Source: CBFDCQ01 sp965603355 | GTDB lineage: Bacteria > Hydrogenedentota > CAZGCA01 > CBFDCQ01 | NCBI GenBank assembly: GCA_965603355.1 | Contig: CBFDCQ010000052.1 | Span: 1 to 23,395, forward strand | DNA length: 23,395 bases | Direction: 5' to 3' | Shown here: piece after piece, positions 1 to 6,528 of the stretch | Layout: the number at the start of each line of letters is the position of its first letter | Numbering within the stretch: position 1 is the stretch's first letter | Position numbers and translations under genes: made by a program | The notes under the pieces: generated by a model | Seen by the model: the letters and a program-made list of their open reading frames with translations, nothing else | What the model was told of the DNA's origin: nothing | Databases searched by the model: none

Positions 1-119
1 TGCGGTCCCGCAGTGCCGAGCATACGCCAGAGCACGGCGAGTATCAGCAGACCGCAGATGCCAAGAAACCAGCGGTTTCTGAGCATGCGCTTGTCTCGGA
101 CGCCGCCTTTCAGAACCAT
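1..119 (-). CDS. N-terminal fragment of a membrane-anchored protein, runs off the window
   Basis: Reading the minus strand from an ATG at 119 gives 39 codons open to the window edge. The peptide begins MVLKGGVRDKRMLRN, a basic cytoplasmic-type start, followed by a hydrophobic helix of about 17 residues (WFLGICGLLILAVLW), so this is a bitopic membrane protein or an uncleaved signal anchor. An AGAGGT Shine-Dalgarno-like stretch lies 11 bases upstream of the ATG. A second ATG at codon 12 (84) is a possible alternative start. The gene lies directly downstream of the structured RNA and promoter at 169-348, on the same strand, so it may be read from that promoter. The function cannot be named from 39 residues; the short basic-plus-single-helix start is common among pilus assembly, secretion and cell-wall proteins. 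Confidence 0.55.
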   Translation of the reverse strand, partial: MVLKGGVRDKRMLRNRWFLGICGLLILAVLWRMLGTAGP

Positions 120-168
120 AAACTCGCTTTACCTCTTTAGCCCACGTACAGCCTGGCCGCACAAACAC

Positions 169-313
169 AAAAAGAGACAGTCTCCCCGGCAGATTCGGAT
201 AGAGAGGCTGCCTCCTGCCTCCTTTCCAAACACGGGGGGCCTGACCGTTTCCCGTCAGGCCTGGCGGTCTGCAACCCTGGCTGTACACCTGTAGGTATGC
301 AGACTCGGAGACC
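169..313 (-). ncRNA. Highly structured RNA (small RNA or leader/riboswitch candidate), unassigned
   Basis: The predicted start of transcription (about 313) coincides with the first base of a long-range closing stem. GTCTCC (312-307) pairs with GGAGAC (185-180), extendable by a G-U pair. Inside are a perfect 7-bp stem, GTCTGCA (304-298) with TGCAGAC (273-267); a perfect 8-bp hairpin, GGCCTGAC (261-254) with GTCAGGCC (245-238) and an 8-nt loop; and a hairpin made of GGCAG (219-215) with CTGCC (192-188) plus an inner GAGG/CCTC stem. The 3' end runs into CTCTTTTTG (176-168), a U-run as expected of intrinsic termination. No known riboswitch or RNA consensus (cobalamin, TPP, SAM, c-di-GMP, 6S, SRP, RNase P, tmRNA) fitted. 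It could be a free small RNA or an attenuating leader of the gene starting at 119. Confidence 0.5.
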
Positions 314-319
314 AGCCAT

Positions 320-348
320 AGTCTACGCTGATTCGAGGACGGTGTCAA
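320..348 (-). promoter_or_regulatory. Sigma-70-type promoter for the structured RNA
   Basis: On the minus strand a perfect TTGACA (348-343) is followed after exactly 17 bases by TAGACT (325-320). Transcription would start near 313, exactly at the first base of the closing stem of the structured RNA. No gene starts immediately after it except a doubtful 60-codon frame, which supports an RNA product or a long leader. Confidence 0.7.
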
Positions 349-422
349 GATGTGTGAGAACCATCATACGGCGGGTGTACCAGCGAGGGCGGACATGTGT
401 AACAGGTTATCGCATCAACGAC

Positions 423-1994
423 TCACTGTGGCGGCGCTGCCGTTCCGGTCGCCGGCGGAGGCGATCCTGATATGGGAGGAGTGACTACTGTAGGATTCTG
501 GTATAACGGCGGCGGCTGGGGAGCCGAATTCCACCATCTTTTCCACTCGTCGGGTCGTACTCCGAAATTCTGTCCGGTAATGCCACGGAGCGCTTCCGCA
601 ATGACCGGCCTAAGATAATAATACTTGCGCATCGTCTCGATCAGCAACGGTACTGCCTCCCTGTCCTGAAGCTGGCCCAGGTAGTACGCGGCGTCGCTGC
701 GCACCTGGTGCGGTTCTGTCTCGCGCGCCAGCACCTCACGCAGCTTGGCTCTGGCCTGCTCTCCCCCGATAGTACCCAGTCCGGATACGGCCATACGGTG
801 CAGGTCCTGCATCCCCTGCTCGCTCAGCGGCCTGTTAAGAAGCGCGACCAGATGGCCGAGGGCATCTTGATCTCCTATCTCAACCAGAGCCCGCGCGGCG
901 TCCATAGCAACAGTCCACTCGGTGTCCTGGGTCGCACGACCCAGCGCCGGCACCGCGGTCTCGGCCTTGAGTTTACCCAGAATAAACGCCGCGCCTCCTC
1001 GCGCCGCCTTGTCGCCGCGTTCAAGCATGGCGGTCAACTGCGGAACCAACGACTCGCCGATCTCGGGAAGTGTATCCAGAATGAGCTGTTGCTGCAAAAG
1101 ATCGCCCTGCGTCAAAGCATTAGTCAACACGGACACAACCCTTGCGGGAGGCATCTTGCCGAGCGAGTTAGCGGCAGCATCGCGGACATCCGGGTCTACG
1201 TCGGCAAGCTTGCCGAACACGACCGATACTGCCGACGGGTCGCCGATTTCGCCCAGGGAGCGGACCGCACTGGCGCGTACCGACGGGTTCGGATCGTCAC
1301 AGGCCTCAATCAGTTCGCCAAGTGCGCCCCTGCCGATTCCAGCAAGGACTTTCTCAGCCTCAGCCTGCACATCTTCGCTGGCCAGCTCGCCGACGAGGAG
1401 CTTCGTTGTCTGCGGCTTTGCCGCGACCCGTAGCACATTCGCCGCCGCGTCACGCACATGCCCCTCGCTCTCGTTCATGATACTCAATAGAGCCTGTAAG
1501 GCCGCCTGACTATCGTTTGTCACGTAGTCAAACGCGTGGTCCTGGACCGTGCCAAGCATCGTTATCTCGTCGTCCGAGTAGGTCGTGATCCCGACAAACT
1601 TGCCGTTCCGCATCCCGGCGGCATGGGAGCCCATGGCAACCTCTTCATGACTGCCGGGCGGATCGTAAACCACCAGCGCGACAAAATCCGTGTCCGGCTT
1701 CGCGCGGCTGTCATACCCGTACTCTTTCGGCGAGGACGAGCCGCTCGATACCGGGCGTTCGCAGACTTTCAGATCATCTATGTAGCCGGGATAGAGGTCC
1801 GTCAGTCTCCCGGGCAACTCTCCCTCGTTCTCGCTCGCATACTTGTCCAGGGCGCGTCCGAGCGTCTCCAACCGGATGATGCACTCTTTGCTGAGCGCTT
1901 CAGGACGCTCTCTGTGCGCCGCGTAAAACCACCCGCCGGTAACCGCTACACCGCCCACCAACAAGATACTCAACACTATCCGGAACCACTTCAA
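423..1994 (-). CDS. Membrane-anchored HEAT-repeat protein with pilin-like N-terminal domain
   Basis: A protein of 523 residues if translation starts at the TTG at 1994, which has GGAGGG nine bases upstream and directly precedes a basic-hydrophobic start (MKWFRIVLSILLVGGVAV). A GTG at 2057 would add 21 unremarkable residues. After the single membrane helix (about residues 4-24) comes a region to about 145 that reads like a pseudopilin body: LETLGRALDKYASENEGELP, then DLYPGYIDDLKVCERP. Residues of about 165-475 are HEAT/PBS-lyase-type alpha repeats (for example DPNPSVRASAVRSLGEIGD, DPDVRDAAANSLG), a scaffold for protein contacts. The segment GQNFGVRPDEWKRWW then leads into a proline-rich tail. 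The canonical GFTLIE prepilin cleavage site is absent. The repeats would lie outside the cytoplasmic membrane. The partner is unknown. Confidence 0.8.
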   Translation of the reverse strand: MKWFRIVLSILLVGGVAVTGGWFYAAHRERPEALSKECIIRLETLGRALDKYASENEGELPGRLTDLYPGYIDDLKVCERPVSSGSSSPKEYGYDSRAKPDTDFVALVVYDPPGSHEEVAMGSHAAGMRNGKFVGITTYSDDEITMLGTVQDHAFDYVTNDSQAALQALLSIMNESEGHVRDAAANVLRVAAKPQTTKLLVGELASEDVQAEAEKVLAGIGRGALGELIEACDDPNPSVRASAVRSLGEIGDPSAVSVVFGKLADVDPDVRDAAANSLGKMPPARVVSVLTNALTQGDLLQQQLILDTLPEIGESLVPQLTAMLERGDKAARGGAAFILGKLKAETAVPALGRATQDTEWTVAMDAARALVEIGDQDALGHLVALLNRPLSEQGMQDLHRMAVSGLGTIGGEQARAKLREVLARETEPHQVRSDAAYYLGQLQDREAVPLLIETMRKYYYLRPVIAEALRGITGQNFGVRPDEWKRWWNSAPQPPPLYQNPTVVTPPISGSPPPATGTAAPPQ

Positions 1995-2117
1995 CGAAAA
2001 CAACCCTCCAGTTGTATCGAACCGCTCATCACGCCAACCTACAACACATGATATCACGTATCGCGCTCAGCGCCAATCGCAAACGTCTCGGAGCAAGGAC
2101 GGCCCGTTTCGCCCTCT

Positions 2118-2813
2118 TTACCGCTCGAAATACTCCTCCCTGATCTGCTTCATATCCTGCCACACGTATTTCTTGTTACTTGGGTTTCTGAGACACGCGG
2201 CCGGATGATACGTCGGCATGAGTTTAGCTCCCTGGTAATCGTAGAACTTCCCGCGCAACTTCCCGATCCCTTCGCTGCTGCCGACGAGCGTTTGAGCTGC
2301 AAAAGCCCCCAGAGCGCAGATGATTCGCGGCTGAATGATCTCTATCTGCCTGGTGAGGTACGGCAGACAACACGATATCTCATCCGGCAGAGGGTTTCGG
2401 TTCTTCGGCGGACGGCACTTGAGCACGTTCGCTATGTAAACCTTCTCTCTGGTCAGGTCGATCGACTCGATGATACGCGTCAGGAGCTGGCCGGCACGTC
2501 CGACGAAAGGTCTGCCTTGAAGGTCTTCGTCCCTCCCCGGCGCTTCTCCGACAAAGAGGAGGCGGGCTTCCGGGTCGCCCTCACCGAAAACGACGTTGGT
2601 CCTCGTCTCGTGAAGCTGACACTTGACGCACTTCAACGCCTCCTGCTCGACGACGCCCAGAGGCTGCGGTCTGGCACCTCCGGCCGGTCGCACAACCCTG
2701 CCCAGTTTTGCCACTATCTCCGGGTCGACTGGGACAGTCTCCGTGCCGCGTTCGAGCTGTTCCTCGAGGTACTTCCGCGTCAGACCGACTATTTCCGCCA
2801 GGTCTTTTTTCAT
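2118..2813 (-). CDS. Type 4 (family 4) uracil-DNA glycosylase, iron-sulfur type
   Basis: This 231-residue protein is expected to remove uracil from DNA arising from cytosine deamination or dUTP incorporation, starting base excision repair in the cytoplasm. Visible family marks are the active-site loop GEAPGRDED (89-97), the following FVGRAGQLL (103-111), YIANVLKCRPP (126-136), and the C-terminal MPTYHPAACLRNP (199-211) with the DNA-contacting HPA. Four cysteines positioned as 4Fe-4S ligands are present: C62 and C65 (KCVKC), C133, and C148 or C149. Family 4 enzymes are typically 190-230 residues, and the extra N-terminal 55 residues here are a low-complexity, partly helical extension common in bacterial members. 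The gene is monocistronic, with an extended -10 promoter upstream. Family identity is clear; substrate range is inferred. Confidence 0.93.
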   Translation of the reverse strand: MKKDLAEIVGLTRKYLEEQLERGTETVPVDPEIVAKLGRVVRPAGGARPQPLGVVEQEALKCVKCQLHETRTNVVFGEGDPEARLLFVGEAPGRDEDLQGRPFVGRAGQLLTRIIESIDLTREKVYIANVLKCRPPKNRNPLPDEISCCLPYLTRQIEIIQPRIICALGAFAAQTLVGSSEGIGKLRGKFYDYQGAKLMPTYHPAACLRNPSNKKYVWQDMKQIREEYFER

Positions 2814-2903
2814 CCCGCCATCACTTTCCTAATGTGCCTACACCGACAGAACCGCGCTCCCAAACGAGCCAGGTACAGGGCTTGCTCCGCCCCCCTGGCC
2901 CTA

Positions 2904-2912
2904 ATTATAGCA
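2904..2912 (-). promoter_or_regulatory. Extended -10 promoter for the uracil-DNA glycosylase gene
   Basis: The minus strand shows TGC followed directly by TATAAT (2912-2904), a perfect extended -10 element, about 90 bases upstream of the ATG at 2813. No good -35 box is found at 16-18 bases, which is tolerated when the TGN extension is present. Transcription would start near 2897. Confidence 0.5.
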
Positions 2913-2956
2913 GATAAGTCGCCTGTGAGACAGCTTCGTCACCCAGAGAAAAGTAG

Positions 2957-3154
2957 GCCGGGTGTCTCGCCCGGCGCGGGCGCGATTCACGGCCCGGCAC
3001 ACCGTAGGGGCGCTGCTTGCCGCGCCCTGCGACCTCGGAAATCGCGGGCGGGTCTGAGACCCGCCCCTACACAGCCGATGGTGGGGCGGACATTCCTGTC
3101 TGCCATGGAGGGGAGGTCCTCGTGGCCTCCCGCGGGAGGGTACAAGACCCTCCC
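2957..3154. repeat. Cluster of five GC-rich intergenic palindromes
   Basis: About 200 bases of the gene-free stretch 2814-3274 consist of successive inverted repeats: GCCGGG/CCCGGC at 2957-2975; GGGCGGGTC/GACCCGCCC (9 bp perfect, 3-nt loop) at 3046-3066; GGCGGACA/TGTCTGCC (one G-U) at 3085-3104; GGGAGG/CCTCCC at 3111-3131; and GGGAGGGT/ACCCTCCC (perfect, 5-nt loop) at 3134-3154. An imperfect GGGGCG/CGCCC unit lies at about 3004-3028. Several are flanked by GTAGGGG or CCCCTAC. They look like degenerate copies of one mobile or REP-like unit. No reading frame there is convincing. As RNA they could act as bidirectional terminators or mRNA-stabilising hairpins between the flanking divergent genes. 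Confidence 0.7.
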
Positions 3155-3198
3155 CTACCCTTCTCTGACGCGCGAGACTAGCCTCTCGCAGGCCTATG

Positions 3199-3207
3199 TG
3201 GTATCAT
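3199..3207 (+). promoter_or_regulatory. Possible extended -10 promoter for the importer operon
   Basis: TGG followed by TATCAT (3199-3207) resembles an extended -10 element about 70 bases upstream of the first importer gene. No -35 box stands out, and no cobalamin-riboswitch box could be found in 3155-3274. Weak evidence. Confidence 0.25.
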
Positions 3208-3274
3208 CTCCTTGCACTGTGATGCGGGTAACCAGATGACCTGATTGAAGAATGCGGATATGGGGGGAACACCG

Positions 3275-4225
3275 GTGCACTTCCGCTCGGCAACTTTTCC
3301 GTTGGCGATAGTGGCGCTCGTTCTGGCCGTCGCGGCAGGTTGCAGCCCCGCCGACATGGACCAGAATGTGCCCGAAAGAAGCGCCGGCACGGTCGTAACC
3401 GACGATACGGGACATCAGATTGAATTTCCAGAGGTTCCCACACGTATCGTCTCTATCGCACCGAACATCACGGAGACCCTGTTCGCGCTCGGAGCAGACG
3501 ACAGGCTGGTCGCCGTCACCGACATATGCGACTTCCCTCCGGAAGCGAAGGAAAAGCCCAATATCGGGAGCTTCGTGAGCCCAAGCTCGGAGAAGATAAT
3601 GGCCTTTGAGCCCGACCTGGTTATAGGGTGCGGTACGCTGCACCCGGTGCTCGGCCGTTTGCGCGAACTCGGCGTACCGGTACTGTCCTTCAATCCACAG
3701 ACGGTGGATGAGCTGCTAGCAATGATAGGCAGGGTAGGTAGCGCCGTTGGCAGAGAAGATGCCGCACGCGGGCTTACAGGGCCCTTGAGAGACGAGATTG
3801 GGACGGTTCGCTCACGAATCGCGGCGCTCGACGCCACCGACAAGGTCGAGGTGTTCATCGAAATGTGGCACGACCCGCTCATGACAGCCGGCGCGGGTTC
3901 GTTCGTGAACGATCTCGTGGAGAGCGCCGGCGCGGTCAATGTCGCGACCTCCGTTGGTAGCCACTACTTCCAACTGAGCCAGGAACACGTGCTGGATGCC
4001 GACCCGGAAGTCATACTTACGGCCTACATGGAGCGAGGCGTATCGGCCAGGGACATGATATTGAAACGCGACGCGTGGCAGACCGTCTCCGCGGTGTCTT
4101 CGGGACGTATCGTCGACGACATCGACCCGGACCTGTTGCTGCGCCCGAGCATTCGCGCGGTGCATACGGTGAAGGAGCTGGCTGAGAGGTTCTATCCCGA
4201 ACTGTTCAGAGTACAGACGAAATGA
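3275..4225 (+). CDS. Periplasmic binding lipoprotein of a cobalamin/iron-chelate ABC importer (BtuF-like)
   Basis: It captures a cobalamin- or siderophore-type ligand outside the membrane and delivers it to the permease encoded next. The GTG at 3275 has a GGGGGGA ribosome site six bases upstream and yields a compact lipoprotein signal peptide ending in the lipobox AVAAGC. Earlier starts at 3245 (TTG) and 3260 (ATG) lack such a site. The mature part has the two-lobed class III binding-protein pattern: RIVSIAPNITETLFALGA, then DICDFPPEAKEKPNIGSF, FEPDLVIGC, and a C-terminal RPSIRAVHTVKELAERFYPE. The CDFPPEA segment is typical of cobalamin-binding members. The signal cysteine would be lipidated by Lgt and the signal removed by LspA, both encoded nearby. 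The stop overlaps the permease start by four bases (ATGA). The ligand is inferred, not shown. Confidence 0.88.
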   Translation: MHFRSATFPLAIVALVLAVAAGCSPADMDQNVPERSAGTVVTDDTGHQIEFPEVPTRIVSIAPNITETLFALGADDRLVAVTDICDFPPEAKEKPNIGSFVSPSSEKIMAFEPDLVIGCGTLHPVLGRLRELGVPVLSFNPQTVDELLAMIGRVGSAVGREDAARGLTGPLRDEIGTVRSRIAALDATDKVEVFIEMWHDPLMTAGAGSFVNDLVESAGAVNVATSVGSHYFQLSQEHVLDADPEVILTAYMERGVSARDMILKRDAWQTVSAVSSGRIVDDIDPDLLLRPSIRAVHTVKELAERFYPELFRVQTK

Positions 4226-5253
4226 AGAATCGTTCACCCAAGCGTGTGAAAAGAATTGCCTCGTCCATGGCGCTATTGCTGCTGTTCTGGGCGGTTATCG
4301 TCGTGTTGAGCGGGTCGATAGGTCCAGCGAAAATCTCCTTTGGCGAGTACGTCTCCACACTTTGCTCGCGTCTGCCATGGACAGCGCGCGCCGACGGCAG
4401 TCCCGCCGCACACGACGCGATCATTTTCGGGATACGTCTCCCACGCATCCTGATGGCATCGCTTGTGGGAGCGGCTCTTGCGGTGGCAGGCGCGGTCTTC
4501 CAGGGACTGCTGCGCAACCCTCTTGCGGAACCGTACATACTGGGGGTATCGTCCGGTGCCGCTGTAGGCGCGACAGTTGCGATGGCTGTCGGGCTGGCCG
4601 CGGTGTTCGTGCCTTTGGTCGCGTTCGTTGGAGCGCTGCTGGCAATGGTCGCCGCGTACCAGCTGGCGAGGCTCGGCCGGACCGTACCGGTGCACACGCT
4701 GATCCTTGCAGGAGTGGTTGTGAACGCATTCCTTTCCGCGATCATGATGTTCATCGTATCCAGAGCGGGAGATCAGCTTCACGGGATAATGTTCTGGCTC
4801 ATGGGTAAACTCGAGCCGAGCGCCGGCACAGGTGCCGTGGCAAGGTTCGCGGTACCGCTCGTTGGTGTCGGATTCGTGCTCATACTGCTTCATTGCCACG
4901 ACCTTAACATTCTGGCTTTCGGGGAGGAGTCCGCAGCTCAACTCGGGATGCGAGTCGAAACCGTTAAGAAGATCCTTTTCGTCTCAGCATCACTGATCAC
5001 CGGCGTCGTGGTCGCAATGAGCGGGATGATCGGGTTTGTGGGATTGATAGTACCGCACTCGGTTCGGCTGGTCATCGGGGCGGACCATAGATCGCTCATT
5101 CCCACGGCAGCGATCGCCGGCGCCTCATTTCTCGTGATTGCGGATACGCTGGCCCGAGTCGCTTCGGTGCCGGTCGGCGTTGTGACGGCCCTTATCGGAT
5201 GCCCGTTTTTCGCGTACCTGTTGCGCACCAGAAGAAGGGTGATGAATGTATGA
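4222..5253 (+). CDS. FecCD-family ABC importer permease (BtuC-like)
   Basis: This 343-residue, highly hydrophobic protein has about nine or ten membrane helices, the expected size and topology for the FecCD/BtuC family, which forms a homodimeric channel for vitamin B12, haem or siderophores. Family marks are AGAVFQGLLRNPLAEPYILG followed by VSSGAAVGA in the first third, the cytoplasmic coupling region LAFGEESAAQLG, GFVGLIVPHSVRLVIG, and the terminal VTALIGCPFFAYLLRTRRR. The ATG lies inside the stop codon of the binding-protein gene (ATGA), which implies translational coupling. The ATPase gene starts 24 bases after its stop. The substrate follows the binding protein and is therefore probably a corrinoid or iron chelate. 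Confidence 0.93.
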   Translation: MKNRSPKRVKRIASSMALLLLFWAVIVVLSGSIGPAKISFGEYVSTLCSRLPWTARADGSPAAHDAIIFGIRLPRILMASLVGAALAVAGAVFQGLLRNPLAEPYILGVSSGAAVGATVAMAVGLAAVFVPLVAFVGALLAMVAAYQLARLGRTVPVHTLILAGVVVNAFLSAIMMFIVSRAGDQLHGIMFWLMGKLEPSAGTGAVARFAVPLVGVGFVLILLHCHDLNILAFGEESAAQLGMRVETVKKILFVSASLITGVVVAMSGMIGFVGLIVPHSVRLVIGADHRSLIPTAAIAGASFLVIADTLARVASVPVGVVTALIGCPFFAYLLRTRRRVMNV

Positions 5254-5277
5254 TCAGGGGTGGAGCGTCGCGGTGAA

Positions 5278-6528
5278 ATGACGGCGATTCTAAACGTAAA
5301 AGACATACACTTCGCCTACGATTCGCGGCCCGTGCTCGAAGGCATCTCCTTCGAGCTGGAGCCGGGCGCGATGGTCGGGCTTATCGGCCCGAACGGGTCC
5401 GGCAAGAGTACCTTGATAAAGCTGCTGAGCAAAGTCCTCAGACCAACGGACGGGGAGGTTCGGTTTCGAGGGCAGGATATCGACGGAATGGCGCCCACCG
5501 AACTGGCTCGTCGCGTCGCGGTCGTTCCCCAGCATCCGACGGTCGCTTTCTCGTTCAGCGGTCTGGAGACTGTCACCGCAGGCAGGTACCCTCACATCGG
5601 CCGGTTCGGTTTTGAGACGCAGCGCGACCTTGAGATAGCCCGGCACGCTATGGCGCTCACGGACACGATACACCTCTGCGATCGCCGGATAGAGGAGATG
5701 AGCGGCGGCGAGAAGCAGCGCGTGTTTCTGGCTCGCGCGATAGCGCAGGAACCCGAACTCCTGCTGCTTGACGAACCGACGACGCATCTCGATATAAACC
5801 ATCAAATTGAGATCATGGACCTGATACGGAAACTTCACAGCGACCGTAACCTCACGGTGCTGTCGGTCACGCACGACCTCAACCTGGCCGCAGAATACTT
5901 CGACACATTGCTGCTGCTGAGCGATGGCGCACTCGCGATGGAGGGGAGCCCCTCGCAGGTGATCGCTGAGGAGGTTATCAGAAGGGTCTATGGCGCGAAC
6001 GTTGTCGCCGGAAAAAACCCCAAGACGGGCGCGCCCCAACTTGTTCTGGTACCCAGGGTGCCGCCCGCGGCCGCACAACGCAAGGGAGTCAAGGTACACG
6101 TCATATGCGGTGGCGGGACCGCTTCCGATCTACTGCGCCGGTTGGTCATAGAGGGGTACACGGTCAGCGCAGGCGTGCTTAACGAGGGCGATTCGGACCA
6201 CGTGCTCGCTGCGGCGCTCGCGACTGAAATCGTCGATATCCCGCCCTTCTCGCCGGTCAGCGATAGCGCCCACGCGAGAAACGTGGAGCTGGCGCGCGCC
6301 GCGGATTTCGTTATCGTGAGCCCTGTGCCTGTAGGAGAGGGTAACCTCAAGAACCTGGAAGCCGCTCTGGAGGCGTCCTCCGGCGGCGTGCGGATAATCA
6401 TGCCCAGCTCGTTCGAGAATCAGGACTTCTGTTCGGGAAAAGCCACGGCGATCCTGAGAAGACTGGTCGACAATGGCGCTGAACTCGTCAGCGACCTCAA
6501 CCGGATTCTTGAGATTCTGCAGGACTGA
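5278..6528 (+). CDS. ABC importer ATPase (BtuD/FepC-like) with extra C-terminal domain
   Basis: A 416-residue protein. Residues 1 to about 255 are a complete ABC ATPase: Walker A GPNGSGKST (from residue 37), Q-loop VVPQHP, signature MSGGEKQRV (about 140), Walker B LLLLDEPTTHLD (about 160) and H-loop SVTHD. It powers the permease encoded just upstream. The family is normally about 250-270 residues. Here about 146 more follow (from about 270), beginning VKVHVICGGGTASDLLRRLV and including VSAGVLNEGDSD, FVIVSPVPVGEGNLKNLEAA and RRLVDNGAEL. This reads as a Rossmann-like alpha/beta domain with a glycine-rich first loop. Its role is unknown; sensing a nucleotide or the imported cofactor is possible. 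The ATG at 5278 is preferred because homology starts there; a GTG at 5260 would add six residues. The 3' end overlaps lgt on the other strand by 32 bases. Confidence 0.92.
   Translation: MTAILNVKDIHFAYDSRPVLEGISFELEPGAMVGLIGPNGSGKSTLIKLLSKVLRPTDGEVRFRGQDIDGMAPTELARRVAVVPQHPTVAFSFSGLETVTAGRYPHIGRFGFETQRDLEIARHAMALTDTIHLCDRRIEEMSGGEKQRVFLARAIAQEPELLLLDEPTTHLDINHQIEIMDLIRKLHSDRNLTVLSVTHDLNLAAEYFDTLLLLSDGALAMEGSPSQVIAEEVIRRVYGANVVAGKNPKTGAPQLVLVPRVPPAAAQRKGVKVHVICGGGTASDLLRRLVIEGYTVSAGVLNEGDSDHVLAAALATEIVDIPPFSPVSDSAHARNVELARAADFVIVSPVPVGEGNLKNLEAALEASSGGVRIIMPSSFENQDFCSGKATAILRRLVDNGAELVSDLNRILEILQD

Noticed and set aside
169..313. SRP (4.5S) RNA, 6S RNA or cobalamin riboswitch as identity of the structured RNA
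   Set aside because: GGTCAGG and GGAA/GCAGCC fragments occur, but GGTCAGG is locked in a different perfect hairpin and the domain IV arrangement is not possible. 6S needs one long rod with a central bubble. The B12 box is missing.
137..319. 60-codon minus-strand frame starting at ATG 319
   Set aside because: Its ATG lies one base after the -10 box, upstream of the predicted transcription start, and the region is dominated by RNA-like stems. The composition is arginine/proline/cysteine-rich with no recognisable domain.
708..1509. Two plus-strand frames (708-1433 and 922-1509) opposite the HEAT-repeat gene
   Set aside because: They are antisense shadows of a strongly coding repeat protein, with Ser/Arg-rich composition and no ribosome site.
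2957..3154. CRISPR array
   Set aside because: The repeated units are palindromes of differing core sequence and irregular spacing, without identical direct repeats or uniform spacers.
2205..3239. 344-codon plus-strand frame over the uracil-DNA glycosylase and the palindromes
   Set aside because: It is antisense to a clearly conserved enzyme and then runs through the hairpin cluster. The composition is unlike a protein.
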